Shown here: positions 24,046-31,427 of the stretch, piece by piece
Numbering within the stretch: the stretch's first letter is position 1
How the letters are laid out: each line of letters starts with the position of its first letter
Assembly (NCBI GenBank): GCA_964603985.1
Contig: CAZRXG010000040.1
Span: forward strand, 1-35,463
Source of the DNA: CAZRXG01 sp964603985
GTDB taxonomy: Bacteria > Chloroflexota > Anaerolineae > Aggregatilineales > UBA3940
DNA: 35,463 nt
Reading direction: 5' to 3'
Program-made: the position numbers and the translations under genes
Notes under the pieces: model-generated
The model's input: only the letters and a program-made list of their open reading frames with translations
Databases searched by the model: none
What the model was told of the DNA's origin: nothing

Positions 24046-24405
24046 TCAGCAGGTGATGTGCAGCACGGCGTTCGCCTCACCCGGCGCGGAGTCGGCCAGC
24101 AGGCGGCATGCTTCCTCGGTCTTCACGGCCACCACCTCAACGCCTCGCCGCTCAGCCTCGCGGTAGACCTCGTCCATGACCGGCAGGCCGCCATACACGC
24201 CCGTCCCCACGATCAGGCGCTCGCCACCCCAGGGGATCGCCTCCTCTGCCGAGAGCGGCGTGTGCCCGAACTGCGCCCGGTACGCCTTGGACGGCTTCTT
24301 CTTGCGCTTGCGCACCTCACCCGCCTCGATCACCACGTCGTAATCGTAACGCTGGCCCTCGATCTCAATCGCGCCAAAGCCGATCAATCGCGCTTCCATC
24401 GTCAT
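24046..24405 (-). CDS. Mth938-like domain protein
   Basis: A 119-aa protein resembling the Mth938/DUF498 (NDUFAF3-like) fold. Segments are LIGFGAIEIEGQRYDYDVVIEAG, then IPWGGERLIVGTGVYGGLPVMDEV with a glycine-rich loop, and a C-terminal VVAVKTEEACRLLADSAPGEANAVLHITC. ATG 24405 and ATG 24399 are both possible; AGGGGG upstream gives better spacing to 24399. It ends 16 nt from the radical SAM stop, tail to tail. Function in bacteria is not known. High GC and codon use match the chromosome, so it marks the left native border of the cassette region. Confidence 0.8.
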   Translation of the reverse strand: MTMEARLIGFGAIEIEGQRYDYDVVIEAGEVRKRKKKPSKAYRAQFGHTPLSAEEAIPWGGERLIVGTGVYGGLPVMDEVYREAERRGVEVVAVKTEEACRLLADSAPGEANAVLHITC

Positions 24406-24438
24406 TTCCCCCTGGGCTCATGTTCAGTGGGGCCTGCC

Positions 24439-24571
24439 AGCTAACGCCCTGCACGTCAGCCGCGCCGCGATTTTTCCGAAGTGCGCTTCAATTCAGAGTA
24501 CCACACATAACCGATTTTCGCGTCGATACCCGGCCGCGGTAGTGGCGTCGGACTGCACGCGCTTGTTAGGC
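24439..24571 (-). repeat. Integron attC-like site 1
   Basis: A 133 bp site. Read on the minus strand it starts GCCTAACAAGCGCGTGCAG (R'' side, 24571-24565) and continues with a GTCCGACGCC L''-like block. It ends with a GCGGCGCGGCTGACGTGCAG L'-like block and GGGCGTTAGCT (R' side, 24445-24439). These are the arms of an integron cassette recombination site, able to fold as an imperfect hairpin. It is nearly identical in length and arms to site 2 at 25385-25517. It lies directly after the 3' end of the DUF3800 gene, where an attC should be. Confidence 0.8.
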
Positions 24572-24602
24572 GAGTTGTTGCTCAGGGTATCTGATCATCA
24601 GT

Positions 24603-25343
24603 CTATTCAATGATCACAATCCCCAGTCCATCATGCCTTCTCCGCGCACTGTACTTATCTTGAAAACGAGCCAGAAAGACCTCGTCTTCACTCATCGCCT
24701 GCCACAATATCCCGCACAAGAAGTCAGCGACTTGAATAGCCTCGTTTTTCTCAGAATCCAGGAACAGAATCTCATCATCGATTGCTTGGATCTCTCTCAG
24801 TGCCTCCGGGGCATGCTTCAATTTCTGCCATTCTAGATTTTTCTTCTCTTGCTCTTGCTGACCACTAACGCAATCCCACCACACTTGGCCCGTGGCATGC
24901 TTTCGGGTCAGGAATAGTCCGAATAATACAAGCGGTGCAACCCAGATGATGTCAGCATCTATTTTGGGATTTCCCTTTTTACTCTTAACTGTCAATGCGG
25001 CTGAGGCACGATCCTTGAACACGCAATAGGCCAGTGGTGCAACAGAACGATTGCTGTAGATAAGCTCAAATCCCTCCATTGCCATCTTACGTCGTTCCTC
25101 TCGATTCTGCACAACGAGGGGACTATGCCTTGAACGACTGGCAAAGAAGTGTTCCGACTTCAGCTCAGCGTCAGGTGTTCCACATGTATCTACCTTAAAA
25201 CCTCGCCACATTTCTACAACATCAGGCAACTCGGACACAGCGACTACAAATCCGCCAAAAACCAGATTGTCACTTGCTCCGGGTGCCATTCCGGGATCTC
25301 CCTTCTCATCCGCCACGAATAGATAGCGCTTTGCTCCTTTCAT
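24603..25343 (-). CDS. DUF3800 domain protein (cassette gene)
   Basis: A 246-aa protein of the DUF3800 type. The N-terminus has the family 'DE-x-GD' signature (YLFVADEKGDPG, usually DESGD) followed by FGGFVV, and the C-terminus has the matching acidic motif SEKNEAIQVADFLCGILWQ. The family is thought to adopt an RNase H-like nuclease fold and is frequent on mobile elements and near defence genes; no activity is proven to my knowledge. ATG 25343 is chosen over 25367 because GGAAGG lies 8 nt before it and it puts the motif near the N-terminus. GC is much lower than the surrounding chromosome. It starts about 40 nt after the R' core of attC 2 and ends ~30 nt before attC 1, the standard cassette layout. 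Confidence 0.82.
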   Translation of the reverse strand: MKGAKRYLFVADEKGDPGMAPGASDNLVFGGFVVAVSELPDVVEMWRGFKVDTCGTPDAELKSEHFFASRSRHSPLVVQNREERRKMAMEGFELIYSNRSVAPLAYCVFKDRASAALTVKSKKGNPKIDADIIWVAPLVLFGLFLTRKHATGQVWWDCVSGQQEQEKKNLEWQKLKHAPEALREIQAIDDEILFLDSEKNEAIQVADFLCGILWQAMSEDEVFLARFQDKYSARRRHDGLGIVIIE

Positions 25344-25384
25344 TGTTCCAACCTTCCATTCGGCCATGACTGAAAAAATCGTGC

Positions 25385-25517
25385 GCCTAACGCCCTGCGC
25401 GTCAGCCGCGCCGCGACTTTTCCGAAGTACGCTTCAATTCGAAGCACGTCACATAACCAGTTTTCGCCCCGATACCTGGCCGCGGCAGCGGCGTCGGACT
25501 GCACGCGCTTGTTAGGC
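25385..25517 (-). repeat. Integron attC-like site 2
   Basis: A 133 bp site, same length as site 1. Minus-strand ends are GCCTAAC (25517-25511) and GTTAGGC (25391-25385), exact matches to the RYYYAAC and GTTRRRY consensus. The inner arms are GCGCGTGCAGTCCGACGCC and GCGGCTGACGCGCAGGGC. The central part differs from site 1 at scattered positions. It separates the two cassette genes. Confidence 0.82.
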
Positions 25518-25553
25518 CTGCCCACTGCCTGCACAATTGCACACAGCACTGGC

Positions 25554-26465
25554 CTACCGTAGTTCTGCCAGAACAGCATTTATGGTCTTTTTCAACTCCA
25601 TCGGTTCGGCAATGAACGGAATAAGCTGATCAGTTCCGCCACTACCTGTAACCACCAAAGTGCCATAATCCAGAATGCGACCCAAAATGCCCTGGTCAAC
25701 TCTAATGCTCTCAACCTTCTCCAAAACTAATTCAAGCGAATTACGTCTGATAACCCCACGCTTTCCTATAACACGTTTGTTTGTAAGAGCGAACTCGGTC
25801 GTGCTTTTTCGGAGAAAAGTTACGATGAACCCAATCAAGCCAATTAGCCAACTTGGTATACAGCAGAAAGGCATAAATAGTATAATCCCGGCTGTCGAAT
25901 CAGATGGGGTAGATGGAAAGCCCGAGAAATAGACAATCGTAAAGATAAGACCTAGCAAAGTAAAAATGGTGGGTGACATGTAGATGACCCAATGTATTCT
26001 TGCTGTTGCCAACACCTTTTCATTGGGCATGAGGATAGACCGTACATAGCCACCAACTTTTTCCATTGGTACCGCGGGCATCTTGTCGTCACTGGAAGCA
26101 GGGAGTTGTGATGAGATACTAGCTGATTGAATGGAGCGAGAGCCAGGTTGAGGTGGTTTGGCAAGCGTTTCGGGGGAAGAGGCAGTTGCTCCTCCTGAGA
26201 GTCCCTCGAATGATGGCGCTGGCGGAGGGGGCGCATCTAGCTTTTCTAGTGCCTTTTTTGCATCTTCGTTATGCGGATTTATGGCAAGTGCCTTGTTCAA
26301 GCAGAGGCGTTTCTGTTCCACTTTAGAAACACAAATCGATAGCCACAGCCAAGCTGTTTCACTTGATGGATCCTCCCGAACGTATTCCGCGAGCAATTTC
26401 CCTGCCGCAGCTTTGTCGCCCGATTTCGCTTTTGCAATAGCCTCATTCAATTTGTCCTGTGACAC
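25554..26465 (-). CDS. TPR plus PH-like (bPH2/YdbS-type) membrane protein (cassette gene)
   Basis: A 303-aa protein. GTG 26465 has the strong ribosome site GGGAGGTGA. Residues 1-77 are two TPR-like repeats (DPSSETAWLWLSICVSK, CLNKALAINPHNEDAKKALEKLD) of the sort common in Chloroflexota. Residues 78-135 form a Pro/Ser linker. Two membrane helices follow (WVIYMSPTIFTLLGLIFTIVYF and AGIILFMPFCCIPSWLIGLI, with the second hydrophobic stretch running on to FIVTFL). The C-terminus is a bacterial PH-like domain (TEFALTNKRVIGKRGVIRRNSLELVLEKVESIRVDQGILGRILDYGTLVVTGSGGT). Such domains are membrane-proximal binding modules. A lineage-typical TPR on a cassette suggests exchange within the phylum. Function unknown. 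Confidence 0.82.
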   Translation of the reverse strand: MSQDKLNEAIAKAKSGDKAAAGKLLAEYVREDPSSETAWLWLSICVSKVEQKRLCLNKALAINPHNEDAKKALEKLDAPPPPAPSFEGLSGGATASSPETLAKPPQPGSRSIQSASISSQLPASSDDKMPAVPMEKVGGYVRSILMPNEKVLATARIHWVIYMSPTIFTLLGLIFTIVYFSGFPSTPSDSTAGIILFMPFCCIPSWLIGLIGFIVTFLRKSTTEFALTNKRVIGKRGVIRRNSLELVLEKVESIRVDQGILGRILDYGTLVVTGSGGTDQLIPFIAEPMELKKTINAVLAELR

Positions 26466-26504
26466 TTCTCACCTCCCAATTGATTTGACCTGCTAAAGAG
26501 AAAG

Positions 26505-26511
26505 GCCTAAC
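26505..26511 (-). repeat. Cassette boundary core GTTAGGC (third recombination half-site)
   Basis: The minus strand reads GTTAGGC 40 nt before the TPR-PH start, where the preceding attC or attI should end. The next 160 bases (26512-26675) are AT-rich, with no matching GCCTAAC arm and no gene. It could be an attI, a degenerate attC or the insertion scar. Confidence 0.5.
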
Positions 26512-26675
26512 GGGGTGATAACCCAACACCCTATTGCGCGAAATCCATCAAATACATTTTATCCGAATCAAAATCGGTATAAGGTTTGGATAATATCTCT
26601 TAAAAGTCCAAAATATTCTAGTCCGTTTGTCTGGCGAACCCAAGTTAATCGCTCAACTGCTTTATGGTAGGCGCA

Positions 26676-28247
26676 TTACTCCGCGTAAACCCACTCCTCA
26701 AACAGGTCACCCAGGTCACACGCGCAGTGCTCTTCGGCAAGCTGCCGGAACGCCTCGCCCGACCCGATCTTCCACTTGTGAGTCTCGTAGTAGTCACGCA
26801 GGAACGCGTCGAACGTCTCCTGGCCCATCTCCTCGGCCAGCGCGCTGACGAACATCGGCCCCCGCCCGTAGAGGATGGGGCCATATTCGCTGCGGACGTA
26901 ATCACCCGACGGCATACCAATCGGGATCGGCTCGTAATCGGCCTGGCCCCAGAAGTAATCCCACCAATCGCGATAGGACGCCGCCGCCTCCTCATTATAC
27001 GTATCGACGAAGTACAGCCCGGTCATGTACTGCACGAGCGGCTCATCCAGCCACGGTTCATCCACCTGGTCGTTGCCAACGACGTTGTAAAACCACTGGT
27101 GGGCGACCTCGTGGGCGGTGGTCGATTCGAGCAGCGTGAAGGCCGACAGCCCACTGATCTCGTTGGCCGGGTCGAGGTAGTCGACGTTCACCGCCACCAG
27201 CCCGGGGTACTCCATACCGCCCGCCTGCATCGGCGTGCCAACCACGTCCAACTCTGTGTAAGGATAAGGACCTAACCGCTCACCGTAGCTCTCCACCGCA
27301 TTGACGGCGTACTGAGCGGCCACGCTCCTGCCGGTCACCAGGCCCTTAACCGCGTAGCTGTTGACCGTCGTCTCACCCACCATCGTACTGAAGACCTCGA
27401 AGCGCTCACTGGCAGCGATGTAGAAATCGCGTGCCGGGCCTGCGGCGAAGGTCACGACCTGCTGATCGCCTTCCTCCTGGCGCTCGACCTCCACGCCCGA
27501 CGCGACGATCATCAGCCCGGCGGGGGCCGTCACGCGCACCAGGTAAAAGCTGGCATCAAAGTGCGTCACGTCGCCGTTGGGCGGCGGCACTTCGACGTTC
27601 CACCCCTCATCGTCGTAAGCCGGGACGACGGGGTAGAACTCGTCCAGCACCAACACCCCATCGAAGTAGCCGAACAGGCCATAGTTTCCACCCATCTCGA
27701 CCGCCACGTCAACCGTGAAGAACATCTCAACGACCGCCTGCTCACCGGGCTGCAACGCCTCCGGCAGCGGCAGGCGAATCGCACTGTCCTCGAACTCGTA
27801 GATCGGCTCGACCTCCTGGCCGTCCACTTTGACCCCCGACACGTTGGCCGCGCCGCCAGCCGTGTTGGCGAACAGACGGAAGTAGAGCACGTCGAGCGGC
27901 TCATCCTCCCGGTTGGTGTAACGCACTTTCTCGTACCCCTCCAGGAGCAGCAGATCATCCGCGATGTGCAGGTTGATGTGATACACCGACGCGCCCGGCA
28001 GGTCGTCGAGCACACCCTGCTCCGCCTCGACCAGCCCCTCGCGGAAGAGCGAGCGGTCGTCCCAATCCACGTCAAACGACCACAACGCGGCCTCCGCCGG
28101 GGCCGATTGGGCCACCGGGGGCACGTCGGTCGGCATGGGGGCCGGGTCTTCGACCGGTTGGGACGTGGGTTCGGGCGCGGCAGTCCGGCAGGCCGCCAGC
28201 GCCAGCACGATCACGCACAGCGCCATCCTCAACAAGTTCCTTTTCAA
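26676..28247 (-). CDS. M1-family (aminopeptidase N-like) zinc metallopeptidase lipoprotein
   Basis: A 523-aa exported metallopeptidase. The start is TTG 28247: the ribosome site GAGGAGAGG lies 5 nt before it and the protein then begins with a lipoprotein signal peptide (MKRNLLRMALCVIVLALAAC, lipid-modified Cys20). A Pro-rich linker follows. Zinc ligands are His379, His383 and Glu402 in TAHEVAHQWFYN...WLDEPL, exactly HExxH-x18-E. The exopeptidase loop reads GGMEYPG (about 343) in place of the canonical GxMEN, as in many bacterial M1 relatives. It probably trims peptides outside the cytoplasmic membrane. It begins 43 nt after the isoaspartyl methyltransferase gene, so the two form an operon. 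GC is high, like the native chromosome. Confidence 0.92.
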   Translation of the reverse strand: MKRNLLRMALCVIVLALAACRTAAPEPTSQPVEDPAPMPTDVPPVAQSAPAEAALWSFDVDWDDRSLFREGLVEAEQGVLDDLPGASVYHINLHIADDLLLLEGYEKVRYTNREDEPLDVLYFRLFANTAGGAANVSGVKVDGQEVEPIYEFEDSAIRLPLPEALQPGEQAVVEMFFTVDVAVEMGGNYGLFGYFDGVLVLDEFYPVVPAYDDEGWNVEVPPPNGDVTHFDASFYLVRVTAPAGLMIVASGVEVERQEEGDQQVVTFAAGPARDFYIAASERFEVFSTMVGETTVNSYAVKGLVTGRSVAAQYAVNAVESYGERLGPYPYTELDVVGTPMQAGGMEYPGLVAVNVDYLDPANEISGLSAFTLLESTTAHEVAHQWFYNVVGNDQVDEPWLDEPLVQYMTGLYFVDTYNEEAAASYRDWWDYFWGQADYEPIPIGMPSGDYVRSEYGPILYGRGPMFVSALAEEMGQETFDAFLRDYYETHKWKIGSGEAFRQLAEEHCACDLGDLFEEWVYAE

Positions 28248-28290
28248 CGTCGCCTCTCCTCGTTTGTAGAGATGATTCGCGATCCGCCCC

Positions 28291-29112
28291 CTACTTCTCG
28301 CGCACGTCACGCGTGAGCGGCACGAAGCGCACCCCGCCCAGGCTGGTCGTGACGAACTCATCGCCCTGCCGCTCGACCAGCCACAATTCCTGGTAACCAC
28401 CCACCGGCCCGACCGGGATCACCATCCTGCCACCGTCGGCCAACTGCGCCCGCAGCGGCGGCGGGACGTGGTCGGGCGCAGCCGTCACGATGATGGCGTC
28501 GAAGGGCGCGTGCTCCTCCCATCCGAAGTAACCATCGCCGTGCTTCACCTCGACGTTGTCATAGCCCAACCCGGCCAGGCGATCCGCCGCCTGCTCGGCC
28601 AGCGCCCCGACGATCTCAATCGTGTACACCTGCTTGACGATCTCGGCCAGCACCGCCGCCTGGTAGCCGGAGCCGGTGCCAACCTCCAACACCACGTCAT
28701 CCGGGCCGGGTTCCAGCACCTCGGTCATCAGCGCCACGATGTACGGCTGCGAGATCGTCTGCCCGTAGTCGATGGGCAGCGGGTGGTCGCCGTAAGCCTG
28801 ATCACGGAACTCCTCCGGCACGAACAGGTGACGCGGCACGGCGTTCATCGCGTCGATGACGGCCTGATCTTTGACCCCGCGCGCGATGATCGTGCGCTCG
28901 ATCAGGCTCCAACGCTCATCCGCGTAGGGATCGGGTTGGGCTTCCGCCGGGGTGTCGGCGGCTTCGCCGGGGAGCTCCTCGGCGGGGGCCTCCCCGGTTG
29001 GGGGTACAGGCGTGGGGGCCGGGGCATCGGTCGGGGGCGGGGTTGCTTCCGGCCCGCACGCGGGGATCAACAGCACGCTCATTACAACCGCCAATGCGAT
29101 CAATCGCCGCAC
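28291..29112 (-). CDS. pcm: Protein-L-isoaspartate O-methyltransferase with lipoprotein-type signal
   Basis: A 273-aa PCMT-family protein. GTG 29112 follows GGGGAGGAG and gives the N-terminus MRRLIALAVVMSVLLIPACG, a lipoprotein signal with Cys19. The longer frame to 29256 passes through the promoter and is rejected. A ~60-residue Pro/Ala/Thr linker precedes the enzyme. Family motifs are AMNAVPRHLFVPE, YGQTISQPYIVALMTE and VVLEVGTGSGYQAAVLAEI (SAM-binding motif I), with DAIIVTAAPDHVPPPL. PCMT normally repairs isoaspartyl damage in the cytoplasm. An exported form raises the question of where SAM comes from. First gene of the operon with the M1 peptidase. Confidence 0.9.
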   Translation of the reverse strand: MRRLIALAVVMSVLLIPACGPEATPPPTDAPAPTPVPPTGEAPAEELPGEAADTPAEAQPDPYADERWSLIERTIIARGVKDQAVIDAMNAVPRHLFVPEEFRDQAYGDHPLPIDYGQTISQPYIVALMTEVLEPGPDDVVLEVGTGSGYQAAVLAEIVKQVYTIEIVGALAEQAADRLAGLGYDNVEVKHGDGYFGWEEHAPFDAIIVTAAPDHVPPPLRAQLADGGRMVIPVGPVGGYQELWLVERQGDEFVTTSLGGVRFVPLTRDVREK

Positions 29113-29152
29113 GGTTCTCCTCCCCACCACTTGAGTCGTCCGTCTACGCCCC

Positions 29153-29181
29153 ATTATAGCACCGCCGCGCCTCCACTCCAT
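29153..29181 (-). promoter_or_regulatory. Promoter of the pcm / M1 peptidase operon
   Basis: The minus strand has an extended -10, TGCTATAAT (TATAAT at 29158-29153). A -35-like TGGAGT lies at 29181-29176 with 17 bp spacing, about 40 nt upstream of GTG 29112. This also supports that start codon. Confidence 0.6.
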
Positions 29182-29258
29182 CGCTGGGGTATCTGTCCCC
29201 GGCGGAGTTTGAACGTCGATTCTACGACATGAAAAGTGTCTGTTAAAACGGGGCAAGG

Positions 29259-29477
29259 TCAGACGCAGACTTTCGTGTACCGCCCGTGCCTAAGCCGCTG
29301 GTTATGGTCGCAAATCTGTACACCATCGAGAGGCCGGTTGGCCTTCAACCGACAGATGACATGCCAATCTTGTGCGCGGCACCATCTGAGGACGGATGCC
29401 GCGGCATGCCAGCCATCGCATAGATGAAGGCGACCAGTTGAGGGGAGACATCGGCGATGGTTTTGAGCATGACGCAC
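29259..29477 (-). pseudogene. DDE transposase remnant
   Basis: The minus-strand sequence encodes CDGWHAAASVLRWCRAQDWHVICRLKANR and then LDGVQICDHNQRLRHGRYTKVCV, followed by a stop. This resembles the mid-part of an IS4/IS701-like DDE transposase around its second catalytic Asp ('D-W...GWHVIxxLKxNR'). In another frame just upstream, from ATG 29470, the sequence reads MLKTIADVSPQLVAFIYAM, perhaps a remnant of the transposase N-terminus, which would imply an internal deletion and a frameshift. Imperfect direct copies of GTGTCTGTTAAAACGGGGC (29236-29254) and GCGTCTGCTAAAAAGTGGC (29520-29538) flank it. It is clearly not functional. The rest of the gene-free stretch 29182-29561 shows nothing else. 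Confidence 0.55.
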
Positions 29478-29561
29478 ATCCTGGTGGCGGAGAATGTCCG
29501 GCCAGTCTGCGCTACTTTTGCGTCTGCTAAAAAGTGGCTTACACTGAGGGCGAAAGTCCGG

Positions 29562-31427
29562 TCAGAATGCTTCGGGAATGATATAGAGTTTCGAACCGGT
29601 GACCTGATACTTTTCTGGATCGAATGTTGTCTCTACTATCGCGGCAAACTGATTATCTCCAACAAACGGGACCAACGCTTGAACATTGTGTCGGTCTGCC
29701 AGATAGTGTGCTGCCCCCCAAGTCCCCATCGCCCGAATGCCTGCCACAATATAGGCCATAGTGTCTCTCCCTTGACGATTGAACTTTGCGATTATCGAGT
29801 AGTCCCTCGCCTCAGGGGGATCCCGGTCCGTGGGAGACTCAAGACGGAGTTCTTTTGTCCGATGTAGCACATGAGGGGATTCTGTGCCTACACCGTGTAA
29901 TTCATAAGGGAAACCTTCGTCCAGGAGATGCGCTTGTAGGGCAGGGGATATAGACTTTGTACAGACGTAGACTACATGCCCATCCCACTCCTCGATAGCC
30001 GTCTCCACTTCGGTGGGAAACCAGTCTCCGACCAGTCCATCAGGCAGCTGGAAGGTCAAGAGCTCCACCTTAGCCCCACACTCGTTCAGAAATCTTTCAA
30101 GTAAATGAAATGCCATCACATCTTCGTGAGCCACCACCAGAAATGCCCGCCCAGCAAGACGCCGTTGTGGGTAAACGATCAGGTATGGATGCTCATCAAG
30201 CTTCCATATCTTGCCTATGATGACGGGATGCATAGCCTTCTGGTTTGCGTCGTGTTCGCGAACCTCTTCATAGGTCAAACTGTGGTTCCATATTTGCTCA
30301 AATCGACTTTCCAGGGCAGCAATGAGAGAGGCCTGGATTCCATCCCTCCCATCTAGTACTATTGCTGGCCATTCCTCCAATTTATACGGGGACCCGCCCT
30401 CTATCGGATCTTCTTCCCATCTGCTCATGCCGATGAAAGCACTGGGGACGTCTGTGTTACTTATCAGGATTGCACCATTGAACAGCGGGGGAGCATCGTA
30501 AAAGCGGATGTTGATAGGGCGTCCCCTCTCACGGGAACCCTCTACAATTTCTTTAGCCCTCAGTTCAATTTCAGACGATTTAAACCACAGGCGCCGCGTT
30601 TGCTCAGCCTCCGCTGTTCCACCTGCCCGCAACCCTTCATTGAACAATTCCTCTTCCCGCCGCTCAACCACCCAGTTCCGGGCAAGAATCCTGACCTCGA
30701 GGCCCTCTAACTCATACCCAAGATAATCGTATAGCAACTCGTTCGTATAAGCGAAATAGAGTAATCGGTCGTATGTTCGTTGGGCGCAAGTGTCGGTAAT
30801 CCAGGCTTTTAGTTCGTTCGATCTTCGATCGTTGTACCAGACCGGGCTAAACGCCAGCTTTCCATCAAGCACGTACACTTTCCCAAAATCGGGGTGCTCA
30901 CATGCAAACTGACACCTCTCTTGAAACTCAACTGAGAGGCGCTCGTAGACAGCCAATGTCATGACAACATAGCCTGGGTGCCCTATGTCCTTCTCTCGCT
31001 TTGCAAGTAAGTTGAGCGCATCGCCGCTGAGATTACCTGGGTTGCCGTCTTGGTTTATCAGTGTCCCGGCATGGCACACAATCCTGACAATTATCTCTTG
31101 GCCATGTGGCAGCTCGTTGTAAACACCTCTTGCCCGGTTGAACAAGGGGATCAGTTGCCGGATACGGTCTGCAAACATCAATAGCTCATTGCAGCCATTC
31201 GATATGTCGAATACGGCAGTTCCCCCGTCACCCCGCCATGGTAATAAGGCGGCAGGCGCATCCATGAGTTGAGATGCAATGAGGCAGCCAAGGGCCGTCT
31301 TTGTGTCAGCTTTTTCTCGGCTCGTGCCCTTGAGCTTGGAGTGGTCAACTATATCGATGGACACCAGCCCCGCAATGAACTCTTTACCTGGTTTGACATG
31401 TTCTGTCAGGAATTCCTCGATATCCAT
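29562..31427 (-). CDS. Class III nucleotide-cyclase-like multidomain protein, candidate signalling/defence protein
   Basis: A 621-aa protein. ATG 31427 is chosen because GGAGTAGGAGG lies ~10 nt upstream; the frame runs on to 31625 without another ribosome site. Residues ~17-190 look like a class III nucleotidyl cyclase: first metal Asp25 (GLVSIDIVDHSKL), second metal Asp67 (WRGDGGTAVF), then VRIVCHAGTL and GDALNLLAKRE with Asp136 and Asn139. The usual Arg of NxxAR is Lys143, and the usual Lys before GD is absent. Residues ~205-385 form a second domain (VRILARNWVVERREEELF, IRFYDAPPLFNGAIL, FEQIWNHS) that recalls PLD-like/DUF5919-type regions; this is a weak recollection. Residues ~400-621 form a third, unassigned domain with VVYVCTKSISP, DYSIIAKF and IVAGIRAMGTWGAAHYL. 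No membrane segment. GC is clearly lower than flanking native genes, suggesting transfer. Confidence 0.75.
   Translation of the reverse strand: MDIEEFLTEHVKPGKEFIAGLVSIDIVDHSKLKGTSREKADTKTALGCLIASQLMDAPAALLPWRGDGGTAVFDISNGCNELLMFADRIRQLIPLFNRARGVYNELPHGQEIIVRIVCHAGTLINQDGNPGNLSGDALNLLAKREKDIGHPGYVVMTLAVYERLSVEFQERCQFACEHPDFGKVYVLDGKLAFSPVWYNDRRSNELKAWITDTCAQRTYDRLLYFAYTNELLYDYLGYELEGLEVRILARNWVVERREEELFNEGLRAGGTAEAEQTRRLWFKSSEIELRAKEIVEGSRERGRPINIRFYDAPPLFNGAILISNTDVPSAFIGMSRWEEDPIEGGSPYKLEEWPAIVLDGRDGIQASLIAALESRFEQIWNHSLTYEEVREHDANQKAMHPVIIGKIWKLDEHPYLIVYPQRRLAGRAFLVVAHEDVMAFHLLERFLNECGAKVELLTFQLPDGLVGDWFPTEVETAIEEWDGHVVYVCTKSISPALQAHLLDEGFPYELHGVGTESPHVLHRTKELRLESPTDRDPPEARDYSIIAKFNRQGRDTMAYIVAGIRAMGTWGAAHYLADRHNVQALVPFVGDNQFAAIVETTFDPEKYQVTGSKLYIIPEAF

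Larger units (their letters stand above)
24439..26511 (-). mobile_element. Two-cassette integron-like array (no integrase in window)
   Basis: Two cassettes read on the minus strand, each with one gene followed by an attC-like site: DUF3800 gene plus attC 1, and TPR-PH gene plus attC 2. A third GTTAGGC core lies at 26511-26505 just before the TPR-PH start. Base composition is clearly lower in GC than the flanking metB/asd and M1-peptidase genes. No tyrosine recombinase gene is present, so this is either part of a larger integron reaching outside the window or an integrase-less attC cluster. The segment sits between two native-looking minus-strand genes. Confidence 0.72.

Noticed and set aside
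28248..28400. Longer N-terminus for the M1 peptidase (start at 28400)
   Set aside because: It would overlap the pcm gene and push the lipoprotein signal inside; TTG 28247 has a strong ribosome site and begins the signal peptide.
29113..29256. Longer N-terminus for the isoaspartyl methyltransferase (start at 29256)
   Set aside because: The stretch holds an extended -10 promoter; GTG 29112 has the ribosome site and begins the signal peptide.
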